A stretch of 41,393 nucleotides of DNA from Paenibacillus barengoltzii NBRC 101215 (GTDB taxonomy: Bacteria; Bacillota; Bacilli; Paenibacillales; Paenibacillaceae). Below, piece by piece: positions 32,949 to 41,350 of this stretch. The DNA is taken from positions 1 to 41,393 of the forward strand of contig NZ_BILV01000056.1 of the NCBI RefSeq assembly GCF_004000745.1, in the 5' to 3' direction. The notes below the pieces were generated by a model. That model ran no database searches and was not told the origin of the DNA. It was given only the letters and a program-made list of their open reading frames with translations. A program made the translations under genes and the position numbers. Position 1 is the first letter of the stretch. Each line of letters begins with the position of its first letter.

Positions 32949-34435
32949 GGTTTGTCCCTCCTTGCGGTTTGATCCCGAGGCCGCAGAATCCGGGGGCGGT
33001 GCTTCACTGAATTCGACGGCTTCTTCAGAACCGCCTCAGCAAAGTCTTTTTTCACGAACGGAGAGAATGGTGACAGATAAGGCACCCCATAAGACTCTAA
33101 TGAGGCAAGGTAAAGGATCAGACCGATAAAGCCGATCAGAAATCCGAACATCCCAAAAATGGAGGACAACAACAAAATCAAGATACGCAGTTGGGATGTG
33201 GTTCCGCTTAAGGTCTGATTCTCTAAGGTGGAGCTGGCTACGATAGAGATGGCCGCAGTAACGATAATGGTCGGTGAGGTAATCCCGGCGCGGATGACAG
33301 CATCTCCGATAATCAGGCCGCCGACAACCGTGATTGTCTGCCCCATGGCTTGGGGGAGTCTTTTGCCTGCCTCATTAAATATCTCGAACAAAAATAACAT
33401 CATGAAGGTTTCAAACGGGACCGGAAACGGTAAGCCATGCCGCGACTTGCTGATGGTGGCCAGCAGCGGGACGGGAATTTGCTCCAGATTAAAACTGGTT
33501 AACGCGACATAGAAGCCCGGGAGAAACAGTCCGATCGCGAGCCCGATGAGTCTGAGCACTTTTTGCACGGACACAATGTAGTAAGGGTTGTTGGCATCTT
33601 CCGGTGAAATCAACAGATTCATCATGGTTACGGGAGCCACGATCGCAATGGGGTTCCCGTCCGCCAACACGGCGAATCGGCCCGCCAGCAAGGCATCGGC
33701 AACGTAGTCCGGTCTCCCTGAGTAATCGGTCAGCGGGAATATAGCTCGTTTATGCGCGCCTTTGACGATGGATTCGAGATACGAGGTGCCAATAATCGCA
33801 TCGGTGTCTATCTCATTCAATCGCTTTCGAGCCTCTTCGAGAATATCCGGATTGATGACATCTCGAATATAGAACAGCGCGATGCGCGTTTCGCCCCGCG
33901 TCCCTTTGATAATCTCCTCGACACCCAGGGAAGCGGTCCGCAGCCGTTTTCGAATTAATCCGATGTTGGTCGATAAGTTCTCGGTAAAGCCATCACGGGC
34001 TCCTTTGACGGCCGATTCTGTGCTGGCTTCTTCGGGGGAACGGCCAGGTGGATTCGAGATATTGCAGCTGAAGAAGGTCTGGTTATGTTCAAAATAAAGA
34101 ACCAGTCTTCCGGAGTAAACTTGAAGAGTAAGATGATGCAGCAAGTCCGATTCTTCGATCCGATTTAACGGTAAATAGGGATTACGTCCAAGTGCGTCAA
34201 TCTCGAGGTTGGCCTGGTCCCGACACAGATCAGCAAGCCGGGGATAGATCACCTCGTTTAGCTGTTTCAAATCCGTCATTGGCTCACAATAGATTAACGT
34301 GATCGCATGCCCTGACCCCATTTCGGCAGCAAACGGGCGAAGCTTGACATCGGAAGAAGGCTGGAAATAATTGATCAGGTACGGAATGTCGATCTTGTTT
34401 GATGGTTGACCGGATGGTCGATCGCTGGCATTCAT
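32945..34435 (-). CDS. gerA: Germinant receptor A subunit (GerA family)
   Basis: A 496-residue protein. The N-terminal soluble part (about 1-270) contains GARDGFTENLSTNIGLIRKR and ALFYIRDVINPDIL; FPLTDYSGRPDYVADALLAGRFAVLADG leads, in pieces, into the membrane part. Four or five helices follow (about 290-440), and the tail is basic and soluble. It is the A subunit of a nutrient receptor in the spore inner membrane. ATGA overlap with the upstream permease gene and RBS AGGAGG inside it. Confidence 0.94.
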   Translation of the reverse strand: MNASDRPSGQPSNKIDIPYLINYFQPSSDVKLRPFAAEMGSGHAITLIYCEPMTDLKQLNEVIYPRLADLCRDQANLEIDALGRNPYLPLNRIEESDLLHHLTLQVYSGRLVLYFEHNQTFFSCNISNPPGRSPEEASTESAVKGARDGFTENLSTNIGLIRKRLRTASLGVEEIIKGTRGETRIALFYIRDVINPDILEEARKRLNEIDTDAIIGTSYLESIVKGAHKRAIFPLTDYSGRPDYVADALLAGRFAVLADGNPIAIVAPVTMMNLLISPEDANNPYYIVSVQKVLRLIGLAIGLFLPGFYVALTSFNLEQIPVPLLATISKSRHGLPFPVPFETFMMLFLFEIFNEAGKRLPQAMGQTITVVGGLIIGDAVIRAGITSPTIIVTAAISIVASSTLENQTLSGTTSQLRILILLLSSIFGMFGFLIGFIGLILYLASLESYGVPYLSPFSPFVKKDFAEAVLKKPSNSVKHRPRILRPRDQTARRDKP

Positions 34436-35523
34436 GTGGATCCTCCTTTCCTGTGTGTTCTGAATAAAGCGGCAGCAGTAATGAAGAGCGTCATGAACAG
34501 CAGGAAACAGGCGTTAATCGGGAATATGTAACGAATCATCAGATGCTGAAACAGGATGTCGGTCATGGTGTAACAGCTAAGTAGAATCAGGATGACCGTG
34601 AGGACGGCGAGTAACGTAGGTCTCCAGCGGGGATTTTGCTTCTTCCACATGTCTGCGATGACGATCAGCGCAAAGGAAATGCGGATCACGGTGCCGGACA
34701 GCCATTGATAAATCGAGAAGAAATCGGTTTGCGATACGTATTTGCCAAACCCGGCAATTCTCCACTCCTCATACGCTGGATAACGTTGGACCGCCGCCTC
34801 AAACGGATTAAACTCGACAATCGCGCCGGTCAGGGGTCCCAGCGTCAAACCAAACAGGATCAGACTGAACACAATGAGCTGAATTCGGGTTAACGGGGCC
34901 TTTAGGTAGGGTTGAAGAAAAAAGACAAAGAAGATCTCGAACAACCCGGCACAGGCGTACCATACTCCTTTAAAAACCGGAATCCATCCTTGTTCCAAAA
35001 GAGGGAACAGCAGACTGTAATCTTTAAATTCGATGTTGACGATCGCGACATAGAAGCCGAGCAGGACGACAAGCGGCAGCAAGATACCGGAGGTCACCGC
35101 GATCGTTTTCATGCCCTTCAATGCTCCAACGAAACATAGCAGCATCAAGATCGACGAACTGGCTATAACCGGAGTGTAGGGCAGAAACGTCACCTTCATC
35201 CACATGACGGTATCGTATAAACTGAACCACGCCGTAGCGAAGAAGAAGACGGTGATCACCCAGCGAAATCCAAAAGCAGGAATTCGGCCCAGTCGATGGC
35301 GAATCCAATCGGGGAGAGGTTGGGTTCCAATCCGGGACGAAGCGTAGTAAGTAAGCCAAACTACAATTGCAAATGGCACGGCGGACAGTATCACGGAAAA
35401 CCAAGCATCCCGTTTGGCGATTTGCAGCAAGGCCGGTATGATGAAGACATGGTTCGTGATCCCGATGGCCAGCATCAACGTCATGATAGCCTGCAGGTTC
35501 GTAGCTTTCGGTGAGCGGATCAT
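34432..35523 (-). CDS. gerB: Germinant receptor B subunit (GerAB-type permease)
   Basis: A 363-residue membrane protein with about ten helices, of the spore germination branch of the amino acid permease superfamily (ATNLQAIMTLMLAIGITNHVF near the start, PYLKAPLTRIQLIVFS and YQWLSGTVIRISFALIVIADM later, in pieces). It is thought to bind the germinant. First gene of the operon, giving order B-A-C rather than the A-B-C of the Bacillus subtilis gerA operon. RBS GGGAGAAG. Divergent from ywmB across 69 bases. Confidence 0.92.
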   Translation of the reverse strand: MIRSPKATNLQAIMTLMLAIGITNHVFIIPALLQIAKRDAWFSVILSAVPFAIVVWLTYYASSRIGTQPLPDWIRHRLGRIPAFGFRWVITVFFFATAWFSLYDTVMWMKVTFLPYTPVIASSSILMLLCFVGALKGMKTIAVTSGILLPLVVLLGFYVAIVNIEFKDYSLLFPLLEQGWIPVFKGVWYACAGLFEIFFVFFLQPYLKAPLTRIQLIVFSLILFGLTLGPLTGAIVEFNPFEAAVQRYPAYEEWRIAGFGKYVSQTDFFSIYQWLSGTVIRISFALIVIADMWKKQNPRWRPTLLAVLTVILILLSCYTMTDILFQHLMIRYIFPINACFLLFMTLFITAAALFRTHRKGGST

Positions 35524-35592
35524 AAGCTTCTCCCATCCTGATAGATTCTGGCTCTACTCATTGAGTTATTATTCGCAGAGGAGGCGCGTGAC

Positions 35593-36432
35593 ATGCAAAA
35601 CCGCAAGATATGGAGTATCGGGGTGTTGATCCTCGTGTGCGCGATGCTGCTGGTCGGCTTGCAACGGATCCAATCGATCGAGACGAGCGAAATAGCCGAG
35701 ATGACCGAGCCAGAAGCGGATGCCTTAGATCCACTGAAAGACGCGGAGCAGCAGTTGGACGCGCTGGTTGCGATAGGAGAGGCCGTAACGTCGAATCCGT
35801 TTCGTATCACCGTAAAATGGCAGGGGGATTGGGACTCGCTGCTCTCCTCAGAGGAAGCGGCGGGGGTATTAGCCACCCGACTGGGGCTGTCGAGTCCAGA
35901 GTCGGGAATGGTTCAAGGGAGAACCGTGTATCAGTCACAAGGTCAGATCGAAGGAATTCACGCCGAGCTAGATTTGGTCACGCTGGAAGAGGGCAAGCAT
36001 TACGCGATGCTTCGACTGGAAGCGGCCGGTGAGGATCCGGCGCTATGGAAGCAACTTCAAGAAGCCCAACGGATGGCAGGGGAATCACTGGCGGATGAAG
36101 GCGTCGATCCAAGATGGAATGCAGCGATACAGGGGATGGCCTGGCCTGCATCCGTGAAAGAGGAGGGGGAAGGCTCCGGCGATTCTGTGCTGGCTGCGAC
36201 GCTTGACCGCTTGGAATCGCAAATCAAGCGATCCGCCAAATTGAAGTTGAAGCAAGTTGAAGCGTTTGGGGACGAAGGAACGGCCAGCCGTACGTATCGG
36301 GTGGATGCCTTGCCAATCACGATCCTCAGCGGGGAGCATCACGTGGCGTTGCAGGTGGCGGTTCATCGCAACAGCGGCACCGGGATGGATGAGATTACGA
36401 TCGGTACGCCGCTGCTCACGGTAGAATATTAG
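35593..36432 (+). CDS. ywmB: YwmB-family exported protein
   Basis: A 279-residue protein with one N-terminal hydrophobic helix (about 7-24), placing the rest outside the membrane. The body matches the YwmB family, labelled TATA-box-like fold in databases: GMVQGRTVYQSQGQIEG, HYAMLRLEAAGED, GLQ-type helices and a final GTPLLTVEY. Function unknown; the family is found in spore formers and usually sits near spoIID and murA, which are not here. RBS GAGGAGG. Confidence 0.8.
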   Translation: MQNRKIWSIGVLILVCAMLLVGLQRIQSIETSEIAEMTEPEADALDPLKDAEQQLDALVAIGEAVTSNPFRITVKWQGDWDSLLSSEEAAGVLATRLGLSSPESGMVQGRTVYQSQGQIEGIHAELDLVTLEEGKHYAMLRLEAAGEDPALWKQLQEAQRMAGESLADEGVDPRWNAAIQGMAWPASVKEEGEGSGDSVLAATLDRLESQIKRSAKLKLKQVEAFGDEGTASRTYRVDALPITILSGEHHVALQVAVHRNSGTGMDEITIGTPLLTVEY

Positions 36433-36462
36433 AGAGATCATTAAAAGGAGGAACGGAGATTC

Positions 36463-37212
36463 GTGCAACGTCTGTTGCTGCATCAGCAAAGCTGCTCGGA
36501 AATCTTCGTCTATGAAACGGACGAGCTATATGGCGAGCGAGGGACGTTTCGCGTCCTTCAGTTCGCCAGCGAGGCGGTACAAGGCGCGATGGATATGATC
36601 CGACCCGAACGGATCATACTAGAGTATCCGCGGGCGATGTTGTATTTGCTTCAGCGCCATGTTTCCGATCCCGGACGGGTGTTCATCATCGGTCAAGGCA
36701 CAGGAACGATCGCCAGCCATTTGAGCGGTTGCGACGTGATTATAGCGGAGATTGATCCGCTGGTGGCGGAAATTAGCCGCCGCTTTTTCGGTTATACGGG
36801 GGATTCGGTGCGTATCGGGGACGGGCGGACTTTGCTTGAACAAGAGAAGCCCAAATCCCTCGACAGCATTATCGTGGATGCGTTCTCCGAACAGGGAACG
36901 CCGAGCCATTTGACGTCGCTTGGTTTTTTTCAGTTGGCGGCGGAAAGACTGGATGAGGAAGGGATCCTGCTGCTCAATCTATTCGGACGCGGGGCTGAGG
37001 ACGCTTGGATTGCGGCGCTTACTGCCACGTTACGAGAAGTGATGGAGGATGTCCGGGTGTTTACGCTGCCGGCAACGGAGCCTCACGAACCCCGGAATAT
37101 GCTGCTCGCGGGCAGCCGTAAGCCGATCCAGTATCAAGCCCACGGCATGGCCGGATTTGTAGAGGTCGAGCCTCCAGCGGGGTATATCATTTATGACCCT
37201 GTCTCATTATAG
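36463..37212 (+). CDS. Spermidine-synthase-like class I methyltransferase-fold protein
   Basis: A 249-residue cytoplasmic protein with the SAM/dcSAM-binding Rossmann fold. Motif I is FIIGQGTGTIASHL; the acidic end of beta-2 is DVIIAEIDPLVAEISRRFF, and DSIIVDAFSEQGTPSHLT matches the spermidine synthase loop. The N-terminal beta-hairpin tetramerisation region is short, and I cannot confirm the polyamine-binding residues, so another transferase activity is possible. GTG start after AAGGAGG, 30 bases downstream of ywmB. Confidence 0.75.
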   Translation: MQRLLLHQQSCSEIFVYETDELYGERGTFRVLQFASEAVQGAMDMIRPERIILEYPRAMLYLLQRHVSDPGRVFIIGQGTGTIASHLSGCDVIIAEIDPLVAEISRRFFGYTGDSVRIGDGRTLLEQEKPKSLDSIIVDAFSEQGTPSHLTSLGFFQLAAERLDEEGILLLNLFGRGAEDAWIAALTATLREVMEDVRVFTLPATEPHEPRNMLLAGSRKPIQYQAHGMAGFVEVEPPAGYIIYDPVSL

Positions 37213-37242
37213 ATAGATGATGGAATCCGTCTGGCGAATGTG

Positions 37243-37270
37243 CTAAAATGGCATCACATCCCGTGATGCC
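37243..37270 (+). promoter_or_regulatory. Extended -10 promoter and start-site hairpin upstream of zwf
   Basis: TGCTAAAAT (37240-37248 approximately) is an extended -10 box without a convincing -35. Directly after it, GGCATCAC (37250-37257) pairs with GTGATGCC (37263-37270) around a five-base loop, near the expected transcript start. No T-tract follows, so it is either an operator or a 5' hairpin. Confidence 0.4.
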
Positions 37271-37342
37271 TTGTAAAGAGATGTCATTGATCGGGAATGA
37301 AGTTTAAAAATTACCAATCTTACATAGAAAGAATGAGGAGCT

Positions 37343-38893
37343 ATGGCTGACAATTTCTCACAACCCACAGTTCAGCCCCCAGGGGCGGTATTTTTTATTT
37401 TCGGAGCTACCGGAGATTTAGCGCGCCGTAAGCTCTTCCCGGCTATCTATTCCTTGTATCGTGAAGGGAAACTGGCCGAGGATTTCGCCGTCATCGGTGT
37501 AGCCCGTCGTCCGCGCACGGACGAAGAATTTAAGGAGGATCTGTATCGGTCAATTGAGGAATTTTGCCGGTACAAGATCGACGACCAGGAGCATTGGGGG
37601 CGCTTCGCGCAGCATTTCTCCTATAAATCGCTCGACATCAATAACGTTGACGGTTATCACGAATTGAGAGAACTGACCGAGTCTGTGGAAGCACGGTTTG
37701 GGATTCCCGGAAATCGTCTGTTCTACTTGGCATTGGCACCGGAGCTGTTTGGCAGCGTCTCTTTTAACCTGCAGAAGGGCGGCATGTTAGATACGAGCGG
37801 CTGGCACCGGTTGGTAATCGAGAAGCCGTTTGGCTATGATCTGCAGTCTGCTCAGAAGCTGAATGAAGAGCTGAGCCAGGTGTTTAAAGAAGAGGAAATT
37901 TACCGGATCGATCACTATCTCGGCAAGGAAATGGTGCAGAACATTGAAGTGATTCGCTTTGCGAATGCGTTCTTCGAACCGCTCTGGAACAACAAGCATA
38001 TTGCCAATGTGCAAATTACGCTCAGCGAGACGGTTGGCGTGGAAGAACGCGGCGGATATTACGATCATGCCGGTGCATTGCGTGACATGGGGCAGAACCA
38101 TATGCTGCAAATGCTCACGATGATCGCCATGGAGCCGCCTAGCCGCTTGTATGCGGAGGATATCCGCGACGAGAAGGTGAAGGTGCTGCGCTCGTTGCGT
38201 CCGTATGAGTCGGTGCAAGAAGTGAAGGAGAACGTGGTACGCGGGCAATATATCGCTGGGGAAGCGAGAGGCAAGAAACTGCCGGGTTATCGTGAGGAGG
38301 ACAAGGTTGATCCGAACTCCAATACCGAGACGTATTTTGCAGCCAAAGTGTTCGTCGACAACTTCCGTTGGGCCGGCGTACCGTTCTATATTCGCACCGG
38401 GAAGCGGCTTCCAGTCAAAACGACGGAAGTCGTGGTGGAATTTAAGGCGATGCCAACGAATGTCTACCTCGGTCAAAAGCACACGCTGGAGCCGAACCTG
38501 CTCGTGATTCGCGTCAATCCGATGGAGGGCATTTACATCAAGATTAATGCCAAGAAGCCGGGTTCGGAATCGCAAATCCAGCCGCTTGCGATGGACTTTT
38601 GCCAAAGCTGTCTGGTGGGGATCAACTCGCCGGAAGCTTACGAGCGCTTGATCTACGATGCAGCTCAAGGGGATTCGACGTATTTCACCCGTTGGGACGA
38701 AGTAGCGGCGGCGTGGGCCTTTGTGGATCGAATTGCTGCGGCTTGGCAGCAAAATCCGTCCGACATCAGTACGTATCCTGCCGGCTCTTGGGGGCCGAAG
38801 GAAGCGGACGAGCTGCTGGCGAAAGACGGCTTCCACTGGTGGCCGGTGAACGGCCAAGAGGAAGACAATGTCATTTGGATCAACCCGAATTAA
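37343..38893 (+). CDS. zwf: Glucose-6-phosphate 1-dehydrogenase
   Basis: A 516-residue cytoplasmic enzyme that oxidises glucose 6-phosphate to 6-phosphogluconolactone with NADP+, the first step of the oxidative pentose phosphate pathway. The dinucleotide-binding motif is FGATGDLARRKLFP (20-33) and the active-site signature is RIDHYLGKEMVQN with His191. EKPFGYDLQSA and YIRTGKRLP are further family blocks. RBS GAGGAG. Length is normal. It stands alone between two terminator-bounded genes. Confidence 0.97.
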   Translation: MADNFSQPTVQPPGAVFFIFGATGDLARRKLFPAIYSLYREGKLAEDFAVIGVARRPRTDEEFKEDLYRSIEEFCRYKIDDQEHWGRFAQHFSYKSLDINNVDGYHELRELTESVEARFGIPGNRLFYLALAPELFGSVSFNLQKGGMLDTSGWHRLVIEKPFGYDLQSAQKLNEELSQVFKEEEIYRIDHYLGKEMVQNIEVIRFANAFFEPLWNNKHIANVQITLSETVGVEERGGYYDHAGALRDMGQNHMLQMLTMIAMEPPSRLYAEDIRDEKVKVLRSLRPYESVQEVKENVVRGQYIAGEARGKKLPGYREEDKVDPNSNTETYFAAKVFVDNFRWAGVPFYIRTGKRLPVKTTEVVVEFKAMPTNVYLGQKHTLEPNLLVIRVNPMEGIYIKINAKKPGSESQIQPLAMDFCQSCLVGINSPEAYERLIYDAAQGDSTYFTRWDEVAAAWAFVDRIAAAWQQNPSDISTYPAGSWGPKEADELLAKDGFHWWPVNGQEEDNVIWINPN

Positions 38894-38950
38894 TGCTGTG
38901 TTGACCGTGAACGATCCGGCCTATGGGCGAATAGAATAGGTTGAGCTGGA

Positions 38951-38987
38951 AACACCTTCATGTCCTGTCAGGGCGTAAGGTGTTTTT
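38951..38987 (+). terminator. Terminator of zwf
   Basis: AACACCTT (38951-38958) pairs with AAGGTGTT (38977-38984), with a short inner CCT/AGG pairing, followed by TTTTT. Confidence 0.82.
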
Positions 38988-39053
38988 GCTTAACGGAAGG
39001 ACAAAATATGTTACAATAGAGAACGTGAATTTGTGGACGAGAGGAAAGTGAGC

Positions 39054-40637
39054 ATGAGCAAAGCATTGGACCAAGTGCTGCAGCAGGAAGTGGACAAACG
39101 GCGTACGTTTGCAATCATTTCCCACCCGGACGCCGGGAAAACGACGCTGACCGAAAAACTGCTGCTGTTCGGCGGCGCAATTCGCCTCGCCGGATCGGTC
39201 AAGGCGCGCAAAGCGAGCAAACACGCGACAAGTGACTGGATGGAAATCGAGAAGCAGCGGGGGATTTCCGTTACTTCTTCCGTCATGCAGTTTGATTATA
39301 ACGGGCATCGAGTGAACATTTTGGATACACCGGGCCACCAAGACTTCTCGGAGGATACGTACCGGACGCTGACTGCTGCAGACAGCGCCGTCATGTTGAT
39401 CGACGTGGCGAAGGGCGTGGAGGCACAGACGATCAAGCTGTTCCAGGTCTGCGCGAAACGGGGGATTCCGATATTCACCTTCATTAACAAGCTCGACCGG
39501 GAAGGTCGGAACCCGTTTGAATTGATGGAGGAAATCGAGCAGGTGCTGGGCATCCGCTCCGTGCCGATGAACTGGCCGATTGGGATGGGCCGCGAGCTGT
39601 CGGGGGTCTATGACCGGATGAAGAATCAAGTGGAGCTGTTCCAAGGAGACGACCACTCCACGATTCAGGTGAAGAAGGTGGAGGGGTATACGGATCCGGT
39701 GATCCGCGAAATCGCTGGTGAATATCTCCATGACCAGCTGTGCCAGGACCTGGAGCTGTTGGACGTCGCCGGGGACCCGTTTGATTATGAGAAGGTTCGC
39801 AACGGTGAATTAACGCCAGTGTTTTTTGGCAGTGCGGTTAATAATTTTGGCGTGCAGACGTTCCTGGAGAACTTCCTGCAGCTGGCTCCTAAGCCAACGC
39901 CGCGGCGCAGTACCGAAGGTCTAGTTGAACCTACGAACGAGAAGTTCTCGGGGTACGTGTTCAAAATCCAGGCGAACATGAACCCGGCGCACCGCGACCG
40001 GATCGCCTTCCTGCGTATTGTTTCAGGCAAGTTCGAACGCGGCATGACCGTGAAGCATGTGCGGGCGGGCAAGGAGATCAAGCTGTCTCAACCGCAGCAA
40101 TTCCTGGCTCAAGATCGGGATATCGTCAGCGAAGCGTACCCTGGGGATATTGTTGGGTTGTTTGACCCGGGGATTTTCCGGATTGGGGATTCGCTAAGCC
40201 AAGGCAGCGAAATCGTATTTGACGAGCTGCCGACGTTCTCGCCGGAGATTTTCGCCAAGGTGACGGTCAAGAACGCGCTGAAGCATAAGCAATACCAGAA
40301 GGGGATTGACCAACTGACCGAGGAGGGCACCATTCAGGTATTCACCACGGTTGGATTCGAAGATACACTGCTCGGCGTGGTTGGGCAGCTGCAGTTCGAA
40401 GTGTTCGAGTACCGGATGAAAAATGAATATGGTGTGGAAGTTCAACTGCAACGGATGCCGTATCAGTTCGCACGCTGGATTGTGGGCGACAAAATCGACC
40501 CTTCCAAGTTCCGGATCAATTCCACGCTGGTGAAGGATAAGAAAGGCAACTATGTCGCGCTGTTCGAAAATGAATACGCGATGCGGACGGCGATGGAGAA
40601 AAATCCGGATGCGAAGTTCCTGGAGACCGCACCTTAA
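39054..40637 (+). CDS. prfC: Peptide chain release factor 3
   Basis: A 527-residue translational GTPase that removes RF1 or RF2 from the ribosome after termination. G1 is SHPDAGKT (23-30), G3 DTPGH (91-95) and G4 NKLD (145-148); the switch region includes DWMEIEKQRGISVTSSVMQF. Later domains carry EGTIQVFTTVG and LLGVVGQLQFEVFEYRM, typical of RF3. The start at 39054 follows GAGAGG; a GTG at 39033 is upstream of that site and rejected. Confidence 0.96.
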   Translation: MSKALDQVLQQEVDKRRTFAIISHPDAGKTTLTEKLLLFGGAIRLAGSVKARKASKHATSDWMEIEKQRGISVTSSVMQFDYNGHRVNILDTPGHQDFSEDTYRTLTAADSAVMLIDVAKGVEAQTIKLFQVCAKRGIPIFTFINKLDREGRNPFELMEEIEQVLGIRSVPMNWPIGMGRELSGVYDRMKNQVELFQGDDHSTIQVKKVEGYTDPVIREIAGEYLHDQLCQDLELLDVAGDPFDYEKVRNGELTPVFFGSAVNNFGVQTFLENFLQLAPKPTPRRSTEGLVEPTNEKFSGYVFKIQANMNPAHRDRIAFLRIVSGKFERGMTVKHVRAGKEIKLSQPQQFLAQDRDIVSEAYPGDIVGLFDPGIFRIGDSLSQGSEIVFDELPTFSPEIFAKVTVKNALKHKQYQKGIDQLTEEGTIQVFTTVGFEDTLLGVVGQLQFEVFEYRMKNEYGVEVQLQRMPYQFARWIVGDKIDPSKFRINSTLVKDKKGNYVALFENEYAMRTAMEKNPDAKFLETAP

Positions 40638-40669
40638 GATGTGAAGGTTCGCCGCCTTTCGGACAGAGG

Positions 40670-40700
40670 AAAGACCGCCCTGGGATAGGGCGGTCTTTTT
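40670..40700 (+). terminator. Terminator of prfC
   Basis: A 12-pair perfect stem (40670-40681 with 40687-40698), loop GGGAT, ending in TTTTT. It may also limit readthrough from sspI on the other strand. Confidence 0.9.
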
Positions 40701-40718
40701 GGGTTGTAGCGGGCAGTT

Positions 40719-40955
40719 CTATTTCAATGGTTTGAGGCTAGCCTGATCCACTTGCTGCTTGAGCACGGATACCAGTTCATTCTGTTTGGACGTATCGATA
40801 TGCTTCCAGATCGTTTCGAAGACGACGCCAAGACCCGGCAGTGCGGCTTCCTGAGCGTCGATCGATCCCTCGATCATCTCCCGCAGCCCTTGCTCGTCTT
40901 TGCCGTGAATTTTGTGCATAATCGCTTGACGCAGGTCGAGTGTAATGGATGGCAC
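40719..40955 (-). CDS. sspI: Small acid-soluble spore protein I
   Basis: A 78-residue protein matching SspI of Bacillus: LDLRQAIMHKIHG at the start and AALPGLGVVFETIWKH in the middle, then a helical, charged tail. SspI is made in the forespore and stored in the spore core. The start is GTG at 40955, eight bases after GGAGG. The reading frame continues open upstream into the repeat region, but that part has no RBS and is repeat-derived. Length is slightly above the usual 70. Confidence 0.9.
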   Translation of the reverse strand: MPSITLDLRQAIMHKIHGKDEQGLREMIEGSIDAQEAALPGLGVVFETIWKHIDTSKQNELVSVLKQQVDQASLKPLK

Positions 40956-40993
40956 GTAGTTTCCCTCCTTGAAATATGTGACTTGCCCGGTGT

Positions 40994-41023
40994 TAATTTG
41001 CCCGATTGAACCGGGGAAAATGC
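40994..41023 (-). promoter_or_regulatory. Candidate SigG promoter of sspI
   Basis: On the minus strand GCATT (41023-41019) and CAAATTA (41000-40994) are 18 bases apart, close to the forespore SigG pattern (-35 GNATR, -10 CATNNTA). Transcription would start about 30 bases before the GTG, fitting a forespore gene. Confidence 0.35.
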
Positions 41024-41054
41024 GTGGATACGGGGAAAGGTAAATCGTTCGTGC

Positions 41055-41214
41055 CGTGGTCTGGACGTGGAGTGAACGTGATCTGGACATGGTCTGCGTG
41101 CAAATGTGATCTGGACGTGGTCTGCATGTGATATGCGTGTGATCTGCATGTGATCTACGTGCGATCTGCATTCGATGTGCAAGCGATCTGTATGTGATCT
41201 TAACGTGCTCGTGA
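41055..41214. repeat. Degenerate 11-bp tandem repeat (about 14 units)
   Basis: Units with consensus YGTGATCTGCA follow each other at exactly 11 bases: four from 41055 to 41098, a six-base interruption (41099-41104), then ten from 41105 to 41214. Each unit differs by one to four bases. It lies upstream of sspI. The open frames here on the minus strand are by-products of the repeat. Confidence 0.85.
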
Positions 41215-41215
41215 T

Positions 41216-41350
41216 GTAACGGACCGTAACGACGTTATTTGTTCATTTCCCGGATATTTCCCGTTGTAACGGACTACAGGGCTCTTATTGGGCTCTTTTG
41301 GCGAGGATTACACTGGTTTGGTCTGAAATAAGGTCTTCTCGGTCCGTAAG
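41216..41350. repeat. Three units of a TAACGGAC-N10-TTATT repeat
   Basis: Units at 41216-41239 and 41266-41289 on the plus strand and 41350-41326 on the minus strand (with TTACGGAC). The two blocks are ten bases apart in every unit. The surrounding sequence is diverged. No gene is seen from 40956 to the window end. Confidence 0.6.

Noticed and set aside
37787..38857. 356-residue minus-strand open frame
   Set aside because: Antisense to zwf; no ribosome site or domain.
38958..39731. 257-residue minus-strand open frame
   Set aside because: Antisense to the GTPase domain of prfC and overlaps the zwf terminator.
40956..41171. N-terminal extension of the sspI frame (72 residues)
   Set aside because: Most of it is translation of the 11-bp repeat, it lacks an RBS, and the GTG at 40955 has a strong RBS and gives a normal SspI.
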